Source: GCA-2720975 sp964467985 (GTDB lineage Bacteria; Planctomycetota; UBA1135; GCA-002686595). Taken from it: a stretch of 64,000 bases of DNA. Both the position numbers and the translations under genes were made by a program. The stretch spans positions 297,469 to 361,468 of the forward strand of contig CAYXTP010000002.1 in assembly GCA_964467985.1 (NCBI GenBank). The letters are read 5' to 3'. Position 1 is the stretch's first letter. Each line of letters starts with the position of its first letter. This document shows, piece after piece, positions 25,175 to 33,557 of this stretch. The notes under the pieces are model-generated. The model was not told where the DNA came from. It saw only the letters and a list, made by a program, of their open reading frames with translations, and did no database searches.

Positions 25175-27070
25175 ATGATCACCTATCGACTTCTCCCGTT
25201 CGGTGTCGCTGCAGCTTGTGTCCCCACTCTGTTCGGCCAGTCATTTAGTGACCAGGCCGCGACTGCGGGGGTGACGACAACCTTCGAGAATAGCGCCTAT
25301 GCGGCCTGGGCCGACTTTGATGGGGACGGGGATCAAGATGTTTTCTTGGGCATCAATGGCGGCAGCTTCGAGGCCAATGACATCCTCTACCGCAATAATG
25401 GGGACGGGACGTTCACGGATGTGGCTGGACCGGCCGGCGTCCTCGGCCACACGGCCCTGTCGTTCCAGTTTGGTGCCGCCTGGGCCGACTATGACCGTGA
25501 TGGAGACCTGGATCTCTTCGTCGCCAGCTCCCTCGCGAACGAGCTCTTCCGCAACAACGGCAACGGGACCTTCACGGATGTAGCCGTACAGGCCGGGGTG
25601 GATTTGTCCACCAGCCCGACTGGCTGCGCATGGGGGGACGTGGATAGCAACGGCTGGCCAGACTTGATCGTGAGCAATTGGAACGCGCCTGAGCAGTTGC
25701 ATCTCAACCAAGGAGACGGAACCTTCCTGGAGGTCGCGGGCAGCGCCGGATGCGCCGGGGGCAATGCGCCGACCGCGGGAGTGTCGTTCACGGACTACGA
25801 CGGGGACGGGAACCTGGATTTGTACGTCAGCATTCCAGGCCTGAGCACCCAGAACACTCTCTACCGCGGGGATGGTCTGGGGGGATTCGTGGATGTCACA
25901 ACCGCCGCCGGTCTTCTATTTGACAGCAGTTGGGCTGCCGCCTGGGCCGACTCTGACAATGACGGTGACCTCGACCTCTTTGTCCCAGAGATGACTCCGC
26001 CGGCGAATATTAGCGGACGACACTACCTGAATCTGGGCAACGGGACCTTTGCTGAGGTCGGGTCCGCATCCGGTCTTCGGTTCACCCACGTCGACGGCCA
26101 GAACCCGCGCGGCAGCGCATGGGCAGATTTCGATAACGACGGCGACCTCGACTTGTACGTGGTCTTCAACATCACATCCAGTGGGGGCCTGCCGGCAACT
26201 AACTTCCTGTTTCGCAACAACGGCAACGGGACGTTCACTGACGTCGCTACGGGCGCCGGAACGGCCGATGGCAGTTTTGGCAACGGGGTAGCGATCGCTG
26301 ACTACGATGACGATGGTTTTCTCGACATCTTCGTCGTGAACGAATGGACTTTTGCCTGCAACCTGTACCGCAACTTGGGCAGCACAGAGCACTGGACTCG
26401 GTTGCACCTCACAGGGGTCACCAGTGATACCCACGGATTGGGTGCACGGGTAGGCCTCAAGACATCTGGAGCCTCCCAGCTACGGGAAGTGACTGGAGGC
26501 GGAACGGGAAAGAGCTGCCAAGATGATTACCCGGTGCAATTTGGTCTCGGGGCTTCATCGATCATCGACGAACTCGATGTCTATTGGCCGAGTGGCGTGG
26601 TGGATCATTACTTCAACTTGCCCGCCGATGAAGCCCTCTGGTTGTGGGAGGGCGGGGAAGTCGGAACGGCATTCTGCGGCCCCGCAGTGGCGAATTCATC
26701 CGGCGTCGCGGCCGAGGCCCATGTGTGGGGCAGTACCCGGGTCGCCGACAACGCGCTTGTACTCCAGGCAACCCACATGCCCCCCCAGGTGTTCGGGTAT
26801 TTCATTGTGAGTGCGACCCAGGGGTACGTGCAGGGTCCGGGCGGAAGTCAAGGAAACCTGTGCCTGGGCGGCAACATTGGCCGTTTTGGGTCCCAGGTTC
26901 AGCTGTCATCACAAGCGGGGCACTTCGATATAGCGCCTGATCTAACGAATCTTCCCGGTCTCGGTGCGGTGCCGCCTGGTGCCACGCTTCACTTCCAGGC
27001 GTGGTTCCGGGATAAGAACCCCAGCGCAACGTCGAACTTCACAGACGGAACTGCCGTGACATTCAGTTGA
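25175..27070 (+). CDS. Secreted VCBS/FG-GAP repeat protein with UnbV domain and a shared C-terminal module
   Basis: A 631-residue protein with a signal peptide (MITYRLLPFGVAAACVPTLFG; start at 25175). Seven or so FG-GAP/VCBS blades follow, each with a calcium loop such as DFDGDGDQDVFLG, DYDRDGDLDLFVA or DFDNDGDLDLYVV, forming a beta-propeller of the CRTAC1 type. Next comes an ASPIC/UnbV segment (LREVTGGGTGKSC to FGLG). The last 125 residues from FCGPAVANSSG to VTFS form a module also present in two other proteins of this window (ends of the 45447 and 57694 genes). Likely extracellular or surface-bound, possibly in adhesion; the ligand is unknown. Confidence 0.85.
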   Translation: MITYRLLPFGVAAACVPTLFGQSFSDQAATAGVTTTFENSAYAAWADFDGDGDQDVFLGINGGSFEANDILYRNNGDGTFTDVAGPAGVLGHTALSFQFGAAWADYDRDGDLDLFVASSLANELFRNNGNGTFTDVAVQAGVDLSTSPTGCAWGDVDSNGWPDLIVSNWNAPEQLHLNQGDGTFLEVAGSAGCAGGNAPTAGVSFTDYDGDGNLDLYVSIPGLSTQNTLYRGDGLGGFVDVTTAAGLLFDSSWAAAWADSDNDGDLDLFVPEMTPPANISGRHYLNLGNGTFAEVGSASGLRFTHVDGQNPRGSAWADFDNDGDLDLYVVFNITSSGGLPATNFLFRNNGNGTFTDVATGAGTADGSFGNGVAIADYDDDGFLDIFVVNEWTFACNLYRNLGSTEHWTRLHLTGVTSDTHGLGARVGLKTSGASQLREVTGGGTGKSCQDDYPVQFGLGASSIIDELDVYWPSGVVDHYFNLPADEALWLWEGGEVGTAFCGPAVANSSGVAAEAHVWGSTRVADNALVLQATHMPPQVFGYFIVSATQGYVQGPGGSQGNLCLGGNIGRFGSQVQLSSQAGHFDIAPDLTNLPGLGAVPPGATLHFQAWFRDKNPSATSNFTDGTAVTFS

Positions 27071-27769
27071 GAAAGAGGACGCCCATCGCTGGGGATGGGT
27101 AGCGGGCCGCGTCCAGACTCCTGGACCACGGCTCGTGGACGTTCTCGAACTCGAACGCATCGTGGCCTACCAGGTCAAGCGACTTGGGGCTCGCAGGAGT
27201 TAGCTGGAGCCCGCGGTGAGGGAGCAGCTGGAGCGTGGCGAGCTACGCCCGCACGAGAGACGATCGGAGCGGCTGCGCGTGGGCCAGCTCCGTCGTAACC
27301 TGCAGCAGGTCGGGCTGGGCATGTCGGCCTCGTTGTTCGGCAAGAGTGACGCAGGAACTGGACTCAGGCCCACGCTTGAGGATAGTGCTTGCCCGTATCT
27401 AGCCTGAGAGCGAGGGGGGCCTGGCGCCGGAATTCTGCCAACGGAGTGAGCTGGACCGCGCGCCGCAACAGATGGCGCCGGCGAGCGGTGGGGGACTCGC
27501 GGCCATCCCAGAAGGCGAGCGCAGCAGGTTTCCTATGATCTGCTCGCGATGCAAACAGACTTCGGGGTGACCCTCATGGACGGCCAGCAGTGCAACGAAT
27601 GGGGTTGCCCCACAGAGCTCCAACGCGCTTCCTCAAGCTCGCCGCTGCATGACCCTCACACGCCCTATGGGCTACCGGTGACTCCGTCAGCCCTACCTCC
27701 CGCAACCTCTGGCGTGCCAAAGAGCCCGCCTTGCGGTCCAAGCCTTCGGTGCGTCCTATGTTGGACGGT
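27071..27769 (+). other. Long non-coding stretch between VCBS and sulfatase genes
   Basis: About 700 bases without a convincing gene. Short frames exist (for example a GTG-started one at 27216-27407), but their composition is Arg-rich and they are broken by stops, so a decayed gene is possible but not shown. No terminator or repeat stands out. Confidence 0.4.
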
Positions 27770-29074
27770 ATGCGAATTCTGACCTTGGCCCTGATCACCT
27801 ACCTCGCGGCCCCCTGCTCCATTGCCCAATCGGGCCGTGGACATTCTGCTGCCCTCGTTCGACGACCCAATATCCTGATCGTGCTAGGGGACGATATGGG
27901 GGTCGACATGCTTACCTGCTACGCCGAAGGTTCTTCGCCACCCTGCACGCCCAACATCGACAGCCTGGCCAGCCGAGGCCTGCTCTTTCGCAATGCCTGG
28001 ACGAACCCAACCTGCTCGCCGACGCGTAGCGAGTTGCTCACCGGTCGGTATGGGTTCCGCACGGGCATTGGACAGCCCGTTACCAACGGCAACCAGGGCC
28101 TGCCCCTGAGTGAAGTCTTGCTCCCGGAGTTCCTGACGGGTTACTCGAGTTCCATAACAGGCAAGTGGCACCTCGCGGGACAGGGACAGGGCAAGAGCCA
28201 CCCCGGCAAGTCGGGGTTCGGCTATCACGCCGGGTCCATGGGAAACTTGAGCGACTACAACAACTGGCAGAAGGTCGTGAATGGATCGGAGTCCACGAGC
28301 ACGACCTACGCCACGACAGATTGCGCGGATGAGGCGATTCAGGCCGCCCTGACCATGCCGCAGCCCTGGCTGCTCTATGCGGCGTTTCATGCGCCCCACG
28401 CACCTTTTCACGTGCCCCCGAAGGGGCTCTGCTCCTGCCCTTCGAGCAGCAACTGCGACTCCGCAAACAGCACTTCCTCCACCGCAGTCAAGGCCAAGGC
28501 CATGACTGAAGCGATGGATTCCGAGATCGGTCGTTTGCTGCAAGTGATTCCGTCGGACACGTTGGTCGTGTTCATGGGAGACAATGGCACAGGACGGGCC
28601 GCCACGGAGCCGCCGTTTGACCGGGAACGCGCCAAGGGCACCTTGTATGAGGGCGGCATCAACGTGCCGCTGATCATCACCGGCGCCGGAACGGTGCAGG
28701 GTGAATCGCATGCCCTCGTCTCGTCCACCGACATCTTTTCTACCCTGGGCGATCTGGCCGGTGTCCCGTCACTCGCCCAGGATTCGGTGAGCCTGGTGCC
28801 GTACATGGTGGGCTCCACCGAGCCCCAGCGTAGCAGCGTCTATGCCGAGTACTTCACCCCCAACGGTCCGGGGCCCTGGACGTCGCACACGCGTGCTGTT
28901 CGTGACGACCGGTACAAGCTGATCCGCGCGACGGGAGCTGCGGATGAACTTTACGACTTGCAACTGGACCCCTTTGAACAAGTCGACCTGTTTCCTGGGC
29001 TGATCCAGGGTTCACCTCTTTGGGATCGCTATCACTTCCTCGTTGGGGAGTTTGTGAAGCTGGGAGTGGAGTAG
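27770..29074 (+). CDS. Secreted formylglycine-dependent sulfatase
   Basis: A 434-residue protein with a signal peptide (MRILTLALITYLAAPCSIAQ, start at 27770). The sulfatase signature C-S-P-T-R-S with C82 as the residue converted to formylglycine is followed by ELLTGRYGFRTG. Metal ligands are visible in LIVLGDDMG near the N-terminus and FMGDNGT later, and a KWHL motif lies between. This layout is that of arylsulfatases (family S1), which remove sulfate esters from polysaccharides or other sulfated compounds. The C-terminal domain has YDLQLDPFEQVDLF, typical of the family. Planctomycetota carry many such enzymes. The substrate class cannot be assigned. Confidence 0.9.
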   Translation: MRILTLALITYLAAPCSIAQSGRGHSAALVRRPNILIVLGDDMGVDMLTCYAEGSSPPCTPNIDSLASRGLLFRNAWTNPTCSPTRSELLTGRYGFRTGIGQPVTNGNQGLPLSEVLLPEFLTGYSSSITGKWHLAGQGQGKSHPGKSGFGYHAGSMGNLSDYNNWQKVVNGSESTSTTYATTDCADEAIQAALTMPQPWLLYAAFHAPHAPFHVPPKGLCSCPSSSNCDSANSTSSTAVKAKAMTEAMDSEIGRLLQVIPSDTLVVFMGDNGTGRAATEPPFDRERAKGTLYEGGINVPLIITGAGTVQGESHALVSSTDIFSTLGDLAGVPSLAQDSVSLVPYMVGSTEPQRSSVYAEYFTPNGPGPWTSHTRAVRDDRYKLIRATGAADELYDLQLDPFEQVDLFPGLIQGSPLWDRYHFLVGEFVKLGVE

Positions 29075-29170
29075 CGCACTAGCTGGCGCGGTCCGCACCC
29101 CCAACGTACTGCAGCGATTCGGTCCGACTGGCCCTTCAACAGGGTCCACGCCTTGCCGCGTTGACGGCCC

Positions 29171-29590
29171 TCAGCTGATTGTGGGCGATGGTTCCCCCCC
29201 GGGGGGCCGCGGAGCAGGACTGTCGTCCTCGAGCCACGCGTTTGCTGCTTCGATCGTTGAGAAGACTTGGCACTCTCGATAGCCTGCCGTGTAACGCGTA
29301 AAGAGCAGGGCTAGGGCTGTGGCGGACGGACGATTGGCCACGATAGCGAGGCGCCCCCGAATTTGGATCGCGGCGTCCCCTTCCAGCTGACACACCAAGT
29401 CGCGCAGCTGTTTTGGAGTGAGTCCTATAGTGGATTGACGCAGGTCGGCAAGCGAGCGCGTCTGCTCGCCGATGTCCTCCCTGGCTCTCAGGCTCTCCAA
29501 CGCCTGCGCAACCCGGCTCATCGTGATCTCACCCGTGATCGTGTGGCAAAGCACGTTGCGCTGCGGATCGTAGTCAGTCTTCCATTTCAT
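29171..29590 (-). CDS. STAS/SpoIIAA-like domain protein, first copy
   Basis: A 139-residue cytoplasmic protein from ATG 29590. The core has TRSLADLRQSTIGLTPKQL, then IRGRLAIVANRPSATALALLF, then CQVFSTIEAANAWLED, a pattern seen in SpoIIAA-like (DUF3478/STAS) proteins. The ADLR Asp-Leu-Arg and the FST..A.AWL end correspond closely to a second gene in this window (56339-56710). The C-terminus adds a Pro-rich tail. A receiver-domain gene lies upstream on the same strand, which hints at a signalling role. No kinase site like that of SpoIIAA is evident. Confidence 0.65.
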   Translation of the reverse strand: MKWKTDYDPQRNVLCHTITGEITMSRVAQALESLRAREDIGEQTRSLADLRQSTIGLTPKQLRDLVCQLEGDAAIQIRGRLAIVANRPSATALALLFTRYTAGYRECQVFSTIEAANAWLEDDSPAPRPPGGEPSPTIS

Positions 29591-29845
29591 GGTGCTAATT
29601 GACGTTCCCTTGAGGTTGTGTCGTGGGGCCACCGCAATCAACGAATTGTGACCGCGTAGAATGACACTGGATGAGTTCCCGCGCGGGGTCTGCTTTCTCC
29701 ACCCAATTGGCATAGGCCTTGAGTGCCTGATGTGCACCCCCATACAGCACTGGCTGGGCTGACCAGGCGAAGACGAACCTTCCACCCTGCGTTGGAGCGT
29801 CTTCGAATCGATTCGGTGGGGCGGTGTGGGGGACCACTTGCAACG

Positions 29846-30340
29846 TCAGCCACCCTGGCCCCGCGGATTCCCGCGCCCCTCGGGCAGGGGGCCTGGCGGT
29901 CTACCTCGCTCGCCCGTGTCCAAGCGGCACTCCACGCAAGCGCACAGAGAACGAACGAGCGCAATCCGCAAGCCCTCTACGGACATCGGTTTGGGGACCG
30001 AGATGGTGACTCCTCCTTCCCAATTCTGAGAGTCCACAGGCACCGAGGCCCGACTCTCGGTGATCCCGATCGAGACGATGGGCACATCAAAGGGGAGGTC
30101 GAGGCTGCCAATCCGCTCCGCAAATGGAGTTCCACTCATGCCCGGCAGCTGCGTGTCCACAACGGCCACGTCAATCCGCTCGCCTTCGGCAAGTGCCCAC
30201 AATGCACCCGTCACCGATGTTGCCTGGTAAGGGGTCATCTGCCACCTGCGGGTGGCATATTCGATCTGAGACCGAATGGCCTCGTTGCTCGAGATGATCA
30301 GGACCCGGGCACCCTGCAGCCGATCCACGTGAGCACTCAT
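29846..30340 (-). CDS. Single-domain response-regulator-like protein with atypical acidic pocket
   Basis: A 164-residue protein whose residues 11-130 look like a CheY-type receiver. The phosphoacceptor is D62 in AVVDTQLPGMSG, and the conserved Lys lies in VPKPMS near residue 116. The usual acidic pair after strand 1 is replaced by ISSNE (N19-E20), so Mg2+ binding and phosphorylation may be weakened. The last 30 residues are Pro/Gly/Arg-rich and have no output domain. It precedes the STAS-like gene by about 255 bases on the same strand. A divergent lipoprotein gene starts at 30902. Confidence 0.7.
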   Translation of the reverse strand: MSAHVDRLQGARVLIISSNEAIRSQIEYATRRWQMTPYQATSVTGALWALAEGERIDVAVVDTQLPGMSGTPFAERIGSLDLPFDVPIVSIGITESRASVPVDSQNWEGGVTISVPKPMSVEGLRIALVRSLCACVECRLDTGERGRPPGPLPEGRGNPRGQGG

Positions 30341-30901
30341 CGCGACACTCGCTGAACCTCGTGGCTAGTGAACCGCAACGCATGCCCCGAGCCAGAGCAG
30401 GTTCCAGACTGCAATGCACACTTCAAAAACTTCATGAACCGCCCCCCTCCTCAGTTGTTTGGACCGCCGACGAGTCTCTTATAGCAATGGCCCTCCATTT
30501 CACGAAAGGCCCAAGATTCCGGCCTTTCTAGCCGACAAAAAAAATTTAAAAAATGTGCCCCGAGCCGGACGTCGGCCCCGGAGTCGGTACCGATACGCGG
30601 GATTGGTGCATGCAATTCTGGTGGCGGTTTCCGGGCCGTGGGCGGGCACATGCCGGAAATCAGAGGTCTGACGGCCACCGCAAAAAAAAATGCAGAGTTG
30701 TGTCGTTTTCCGCGCAGATCTTCGCCCACTGAGATCTGTCGCTCCCGCCTCACCTTCATGCCGCGGGAAGGGTGGCAACAACCGCGTAGGTGGCGGCCCC
30801 ACCCGAAGCCCCTCCTAGCGTCCGGGCCCCTTATTCCTATAGTGGGGCGTGGCTCAGATCGCTACCGCCCCACGGATGCCCGCTACGCGGGTCCGCACTC
30901 T
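30341..30901 (+). other. Intergenic region with AT-rich box and hairpin
   Basis: About 560 bases between the divergent receiver and lipoprotein genes. An 8-bp stem (GAAAGGCC at 30504-30511, GGCCTTTC at 30521-30528) is followed by a strikingly AT-rich run at about 30536-30554 in otherwise GC-rich DNA, and another A-run lies near 30681. These may belong to promoters or upstream elements. The hairpin lacks a T-run, so I do not call a terminator. Confidence 0.45.
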
Positions 30902-31858
30902 ATGAAGAACTTGTTAGTCAGCTTGGCCGCATGCGCTCTCATCATTGGTTTCTCCACTGGTTGTGGCGTGGCGAGCGGTTCAAGCAGCCTGGAGCTGAAT
31001 CCTGGTGCGGGCACGACCACCCGCTTTGAAATGAAGCTGCGCCAGGAAATATCCCAGACCATCATGGGCCGAGAGATGGATCAGGATCAGACGACCCAGT
31101 TTGGGTTTACCCAGACGATGGGTGAGCCCAAAGCAGATGGCACCATCACCATCGGCGTGGTGTACGACTGGGTCAGCACAGATGTCGGGGTGGCGGCCCT
31201 TGAAGAACGCGTCACCTTTGACTCTCGGGATGACGATGGAGAGGCCACAGCTTTGACCGCCGGCATGCGGGCGCTGGTCGGCAAGGGATTCAGCCTCGAG
31301 GTGACCGCTCAGGGGGAGATCCTGGCAGTAGGAGGGGTGGCGGAGATGTTTGACGCGATGTTCGCAGAGCTTGACCAGGACGAGGACGTGGCCGTCGTTC
31401 GAGACGCCCTGAAGAAAATGCTTGGCGATGATGCGCTCAGGGACTCGATGCAGCCTTTCCTATCGATCTACCCCGACCGTGACGTGGCCGTGGGGGACAC
31501 GTGGAGGCGCAGGCACCAGGTATCCGGGGGTTTCCCCCATGTACAAGACAACGTCTATGAACTGCTGGAGCGCTCGCAGGGCAGTTGCCAGGTTCGGCTC
31601 GAGTCGCGTCTCAGCACGCCAAAGGATGCGGCCCCAATGGATATGGGCATGATCAAGATCCGGCTTTCCCTCGCTGGCACCCAGGAGGGGACGTTGAAGC
31701 TAGATGAATCCACGGGGTTGGTCTTGGAATCACAACTCGAGTCGGACTTCTCGGGCACGATGGAGATCGTGAGTGAGGCGACGCAGGATCTCGACGAGCA
31801 AATGAAGCCCTGGCCGATCACACTGCACCAAGAACTGACGCTACGTGCGGTTGACTGA
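30902..31858 (+). CDS. DUF6263-like lipoprotein
   Basis: A 318-residue protein with a lipoprotein signal: MKNLLVSLAACALIIG, then STGC as a lipobox with the lipidated Cys near residue 21. The mature part is beta-rich with LRQEISQTIMG near the start, a repeating theme of strands ending in GTLKLDESTGLVLESQLES and QELTLRAVD. This fits DUF6263, a family of Planctomycetota and Bacteroidota lipoproteins of unknown function. The frame opens at 30638, but only the ATG at 30902 gives a signal peptide. It converges on the aldolase gene with a 54-base gap. Confidence 0.75.
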   Translation: MKNLLVSLAACALIIGFSTGCGVASGSSSLELNPGAGTTTRFEMKLRQEISQTIMGREMDQDQTTQFGFTQTMGEPKADGTITIGVVYDWVSTDVGVAALEERVTFDSRDDDGEATALTAGMRALVGKGFSLEVTAQGEILAVGGVAEMFDAMFAELDQDEDVAVVRDALKKMLGDDALRDSMQPFLSIYPDRDVAVGDTWRRRHQVSGGFPHVQDNVYELLERSQGSCQVRLESRLSTPKDAAPMDMGMIKIRLSLAGTQEGTLKLDESTGLVLESQLESDFSGTMEIVSEATQDLDEQMKPWPITLHQELTLRAVD

Positions 31859-31912
31859 TCAGGGCGCTGCACCTGCAAGGCCCCTACGCGTTACCCGCTT
31901 GAGCGTGCGGTA

Positions 31913-32560
31913 CTACGACGTTCGTTGCGCGAGGTGGACCATGCGCTCCGCCCGCTCACGAACGGAATCAAATTGGCCCTGTGCCAGGTCCTGGGCGTCG
32001 AAGAGGTTGTTCACGAAGCCCACACCAAAGGCCCCGGCCTCGAGAAACGCCGCCGCGTTCTGTTCCGTCACGCCCGAAGTTGGAAACAGCCGCAAGAAGG
32101 GCATGGGTCCCAGGCAGGCGCGCAAGTAGCCCGGACCCTCATCCACACCATCACCAGGCGAGGGGAAGAGCTTGACTACCTGAGCCCCAGCTCGATGGGC
32201 GGTCAACATCTCTGTCGGGGTGTAAGCCCCTGGGATGGCAAGCACATCATTCTCATTGCACCATGCGATAACCGTTGGGTCCGTCACAGGCGACACCAGG
32301 AACTGTGCGCCTGCCTGCGCGGCCGCTGCGGCATCCTCGACGCTCAAGACGGTTCCGGCACCCACGAGTAGATGCCCGTCACGGGCAAAGGCGGAGATTT
32401 GCTCGAGCGCGCCCGGGGTTGTCAATGTGAATTCCACCACGCGAAAGCCGCCCTCGACAGCGGCCCGCATGGCCGGTCCGGCTGCTTCCGTCAGCGAGGT
32501 CCGCAGGATTGCAGAACAACGATTGTGGGCGAGGGCTTCAAGTGCGTGCTGGATCGGCAT
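31913..32560 (-). CDS. eda: KDPG/KHG aldolase
   Basis: A 215-residue class I aldolase cleaving 2-keto-3-deoxy-6-phosphogluconate to pyruvate and glyceraldehyde 3-phosphate, or 4-hydroxy-2-oxoglutarate to pyruvate and glyoxylate. The catalytic glutamate is in VVEFTL (E43) and the Schiff-base lysine in VVKLFPS (K130). The phosphate-binding TSGVTEQNAAAFLEAGA segment follows. The length is typical. It is a single minus-strand gene among hydrolase genes and may serve uronate or sugar-acid breakdown fed by those secreted enzymes. No edd or kdgK is nearby. Confidence 0.93.
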   Translation of the reverse strand: MPIQHALEALAHNRCSAILRTSLTEAAGPAMRAAVEGGFRVVEFTLTTPGALEQISAFARDGHLLVGAGTVLSVEDAAAAAQAGAQFLVSPVTDPTVIAWCNENDVLAIPGAYTPTEMLTAHRAGAQVVKLFPSPGDGVDEGPGYLRACLGPMPFLRLFPTSGVTEQNAAAFLEAGAFGVGFVNNLFDAQDLAQGQFDSVRERAERMVHLAQRTS

Positions 32561-32671
32561 GGTTGGGATACTGTGGGCCGTGAGTGCAGAGCGCCTGGAG
32601 GTGAGCGAAGAGGAGGGCAGGGAGGGGTGGGATCCTGCCTAGGAACCGGCAGACTCGCTACCTGGTACGAG

Positions 32672-33454
32672 TCACGACTGGACCGCCCTGAGCCAAGTTT
32701 GAGCCATGAGGGCAGCCCCAGCTGCCGATGGGTGCACTCCGTCACCGGCCCAGTAGGCAGGGGGCGCGTACTGGATCGCCTCGTCAAACATCTGCTGGAA
32801 CCCGACCCATGTGGCCGAATGGGACTCCGAAACGCGGCGGGCAGCGGCCCGGTACTCATCGAATTCGGGGAACCAGGATTCGTCGACAGCCCCGCACCGA
32901 AGAACGAACGGTTCGCACACGACCAGAGCCACACCCGGCAGAGCCTCTTGCGTGCGCGTCAGCAGCGCGTGGTAGTCGCGCTCGTAGATCTCGACGGTGC
33001 CGTCGTAGCTACCATTACGGGAGTGCCAAATGTCGTTCACACCGATAAGAATGCTGAGCACGTCGGGTTGCAGGTCTAGACAGTCCCGACTCCAGCGGTC
33101 GGCAAGCTGGCACACCTTGTGCCCGCTGATGCCGCGATTGAAGACCTGGAGGTCCTGTCCTTCGCCCTGCACGAGCAGCCCGCTCGCGGCCAGCCACGCG
33201 TATCCATTTCCCATGGCTAGTTGATGGTTGGGTGTGCCCGCTTGTTCCCTACTACGCCCCGCGTCGGTGATGGAGTCCCCCTGGAAGAGCACCACGTCGC
33301 CCTTGGATATCAAATCGGGATGGACACCCGCTGTGTGCGCTGTGCGTTGGGGGCTCGTGCACCCCGCCAGGCCCAGGCCCCCAAAGGCAGCTGCGGCCCC
33401 GCTCAGGACTCGCCTGCGCGGCAATTCGATCTGTACGGGTTGGTCGTGATGCAT
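32672..33454 (-). CDS. Tat-exported SGNH/GDSL esterase lipoprotein
   Basis: A 260-residue hydrolase. The N-terminus has a twin-arginine signal (LPRRRVLSGAAAAFGG) ending in LAGC, so it is probably exported folded and lipidated at C32. The SGNH blocks are FQGDSITDAG (nucleophile S61), the Gly in RGISGHK, LIGVNDIWH with the oxyanion Asn, and GDGVHPSAAG with the catalytic Asp-x-x-His. Such enzymes deacetylate or de-esterify carbohydrates and lipids. It lies between the aldolase and a tandem acetylesterase, all on the minus strand, suggesting joint glycan breakdown. The precise ester is not predictable. Confidence 0.88.
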   Translation of the reverse strand: MHHDQPVQIELPRRRVLSGAAAAFGGLGLAGCTSPQRTAHTAGVHPDLISKGDVVLFQGDSITDAGRSREQAGTPNHQLAMGNGYAWLAASGLLVQGEGQDLQVFNRGISGHKVCQLADRWSRDCLDLQPDVLSILIGVNDIWHSRNGSYDGTVEIYERDYHALLTRTQEALPGVALVVCEPFVLRCGAVDESWFPEFDEYRAAARRVSESHSATWVGFQQMFDEAIQYAPPAYWAGDGVHPSAAGAALMAQTWLRAVQS

Positions 33455-33557
33455 CGTTTGCTTGAGTTTGTGGTTGGGGCGTTCGTGTGGCTAGGGTGGT
33501 AGCCCCTGTGGGGAACTTGGGAGTTGGGATCCAGCGCTTCAGAGGCCGTCTTGAGGG

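Noticed and set aside
27095..27407. Transposase remnant between the VCBS and sulfatase genes
   Set aside because: Fragments are short and Arg-rich, with no recognisable transposase motif or terminal repeats.
30504..30528. Terminator
   Set aside because: Perfect 8-bp stem but no T-run on either strand; kept only as a hairpin in the intergenic note.
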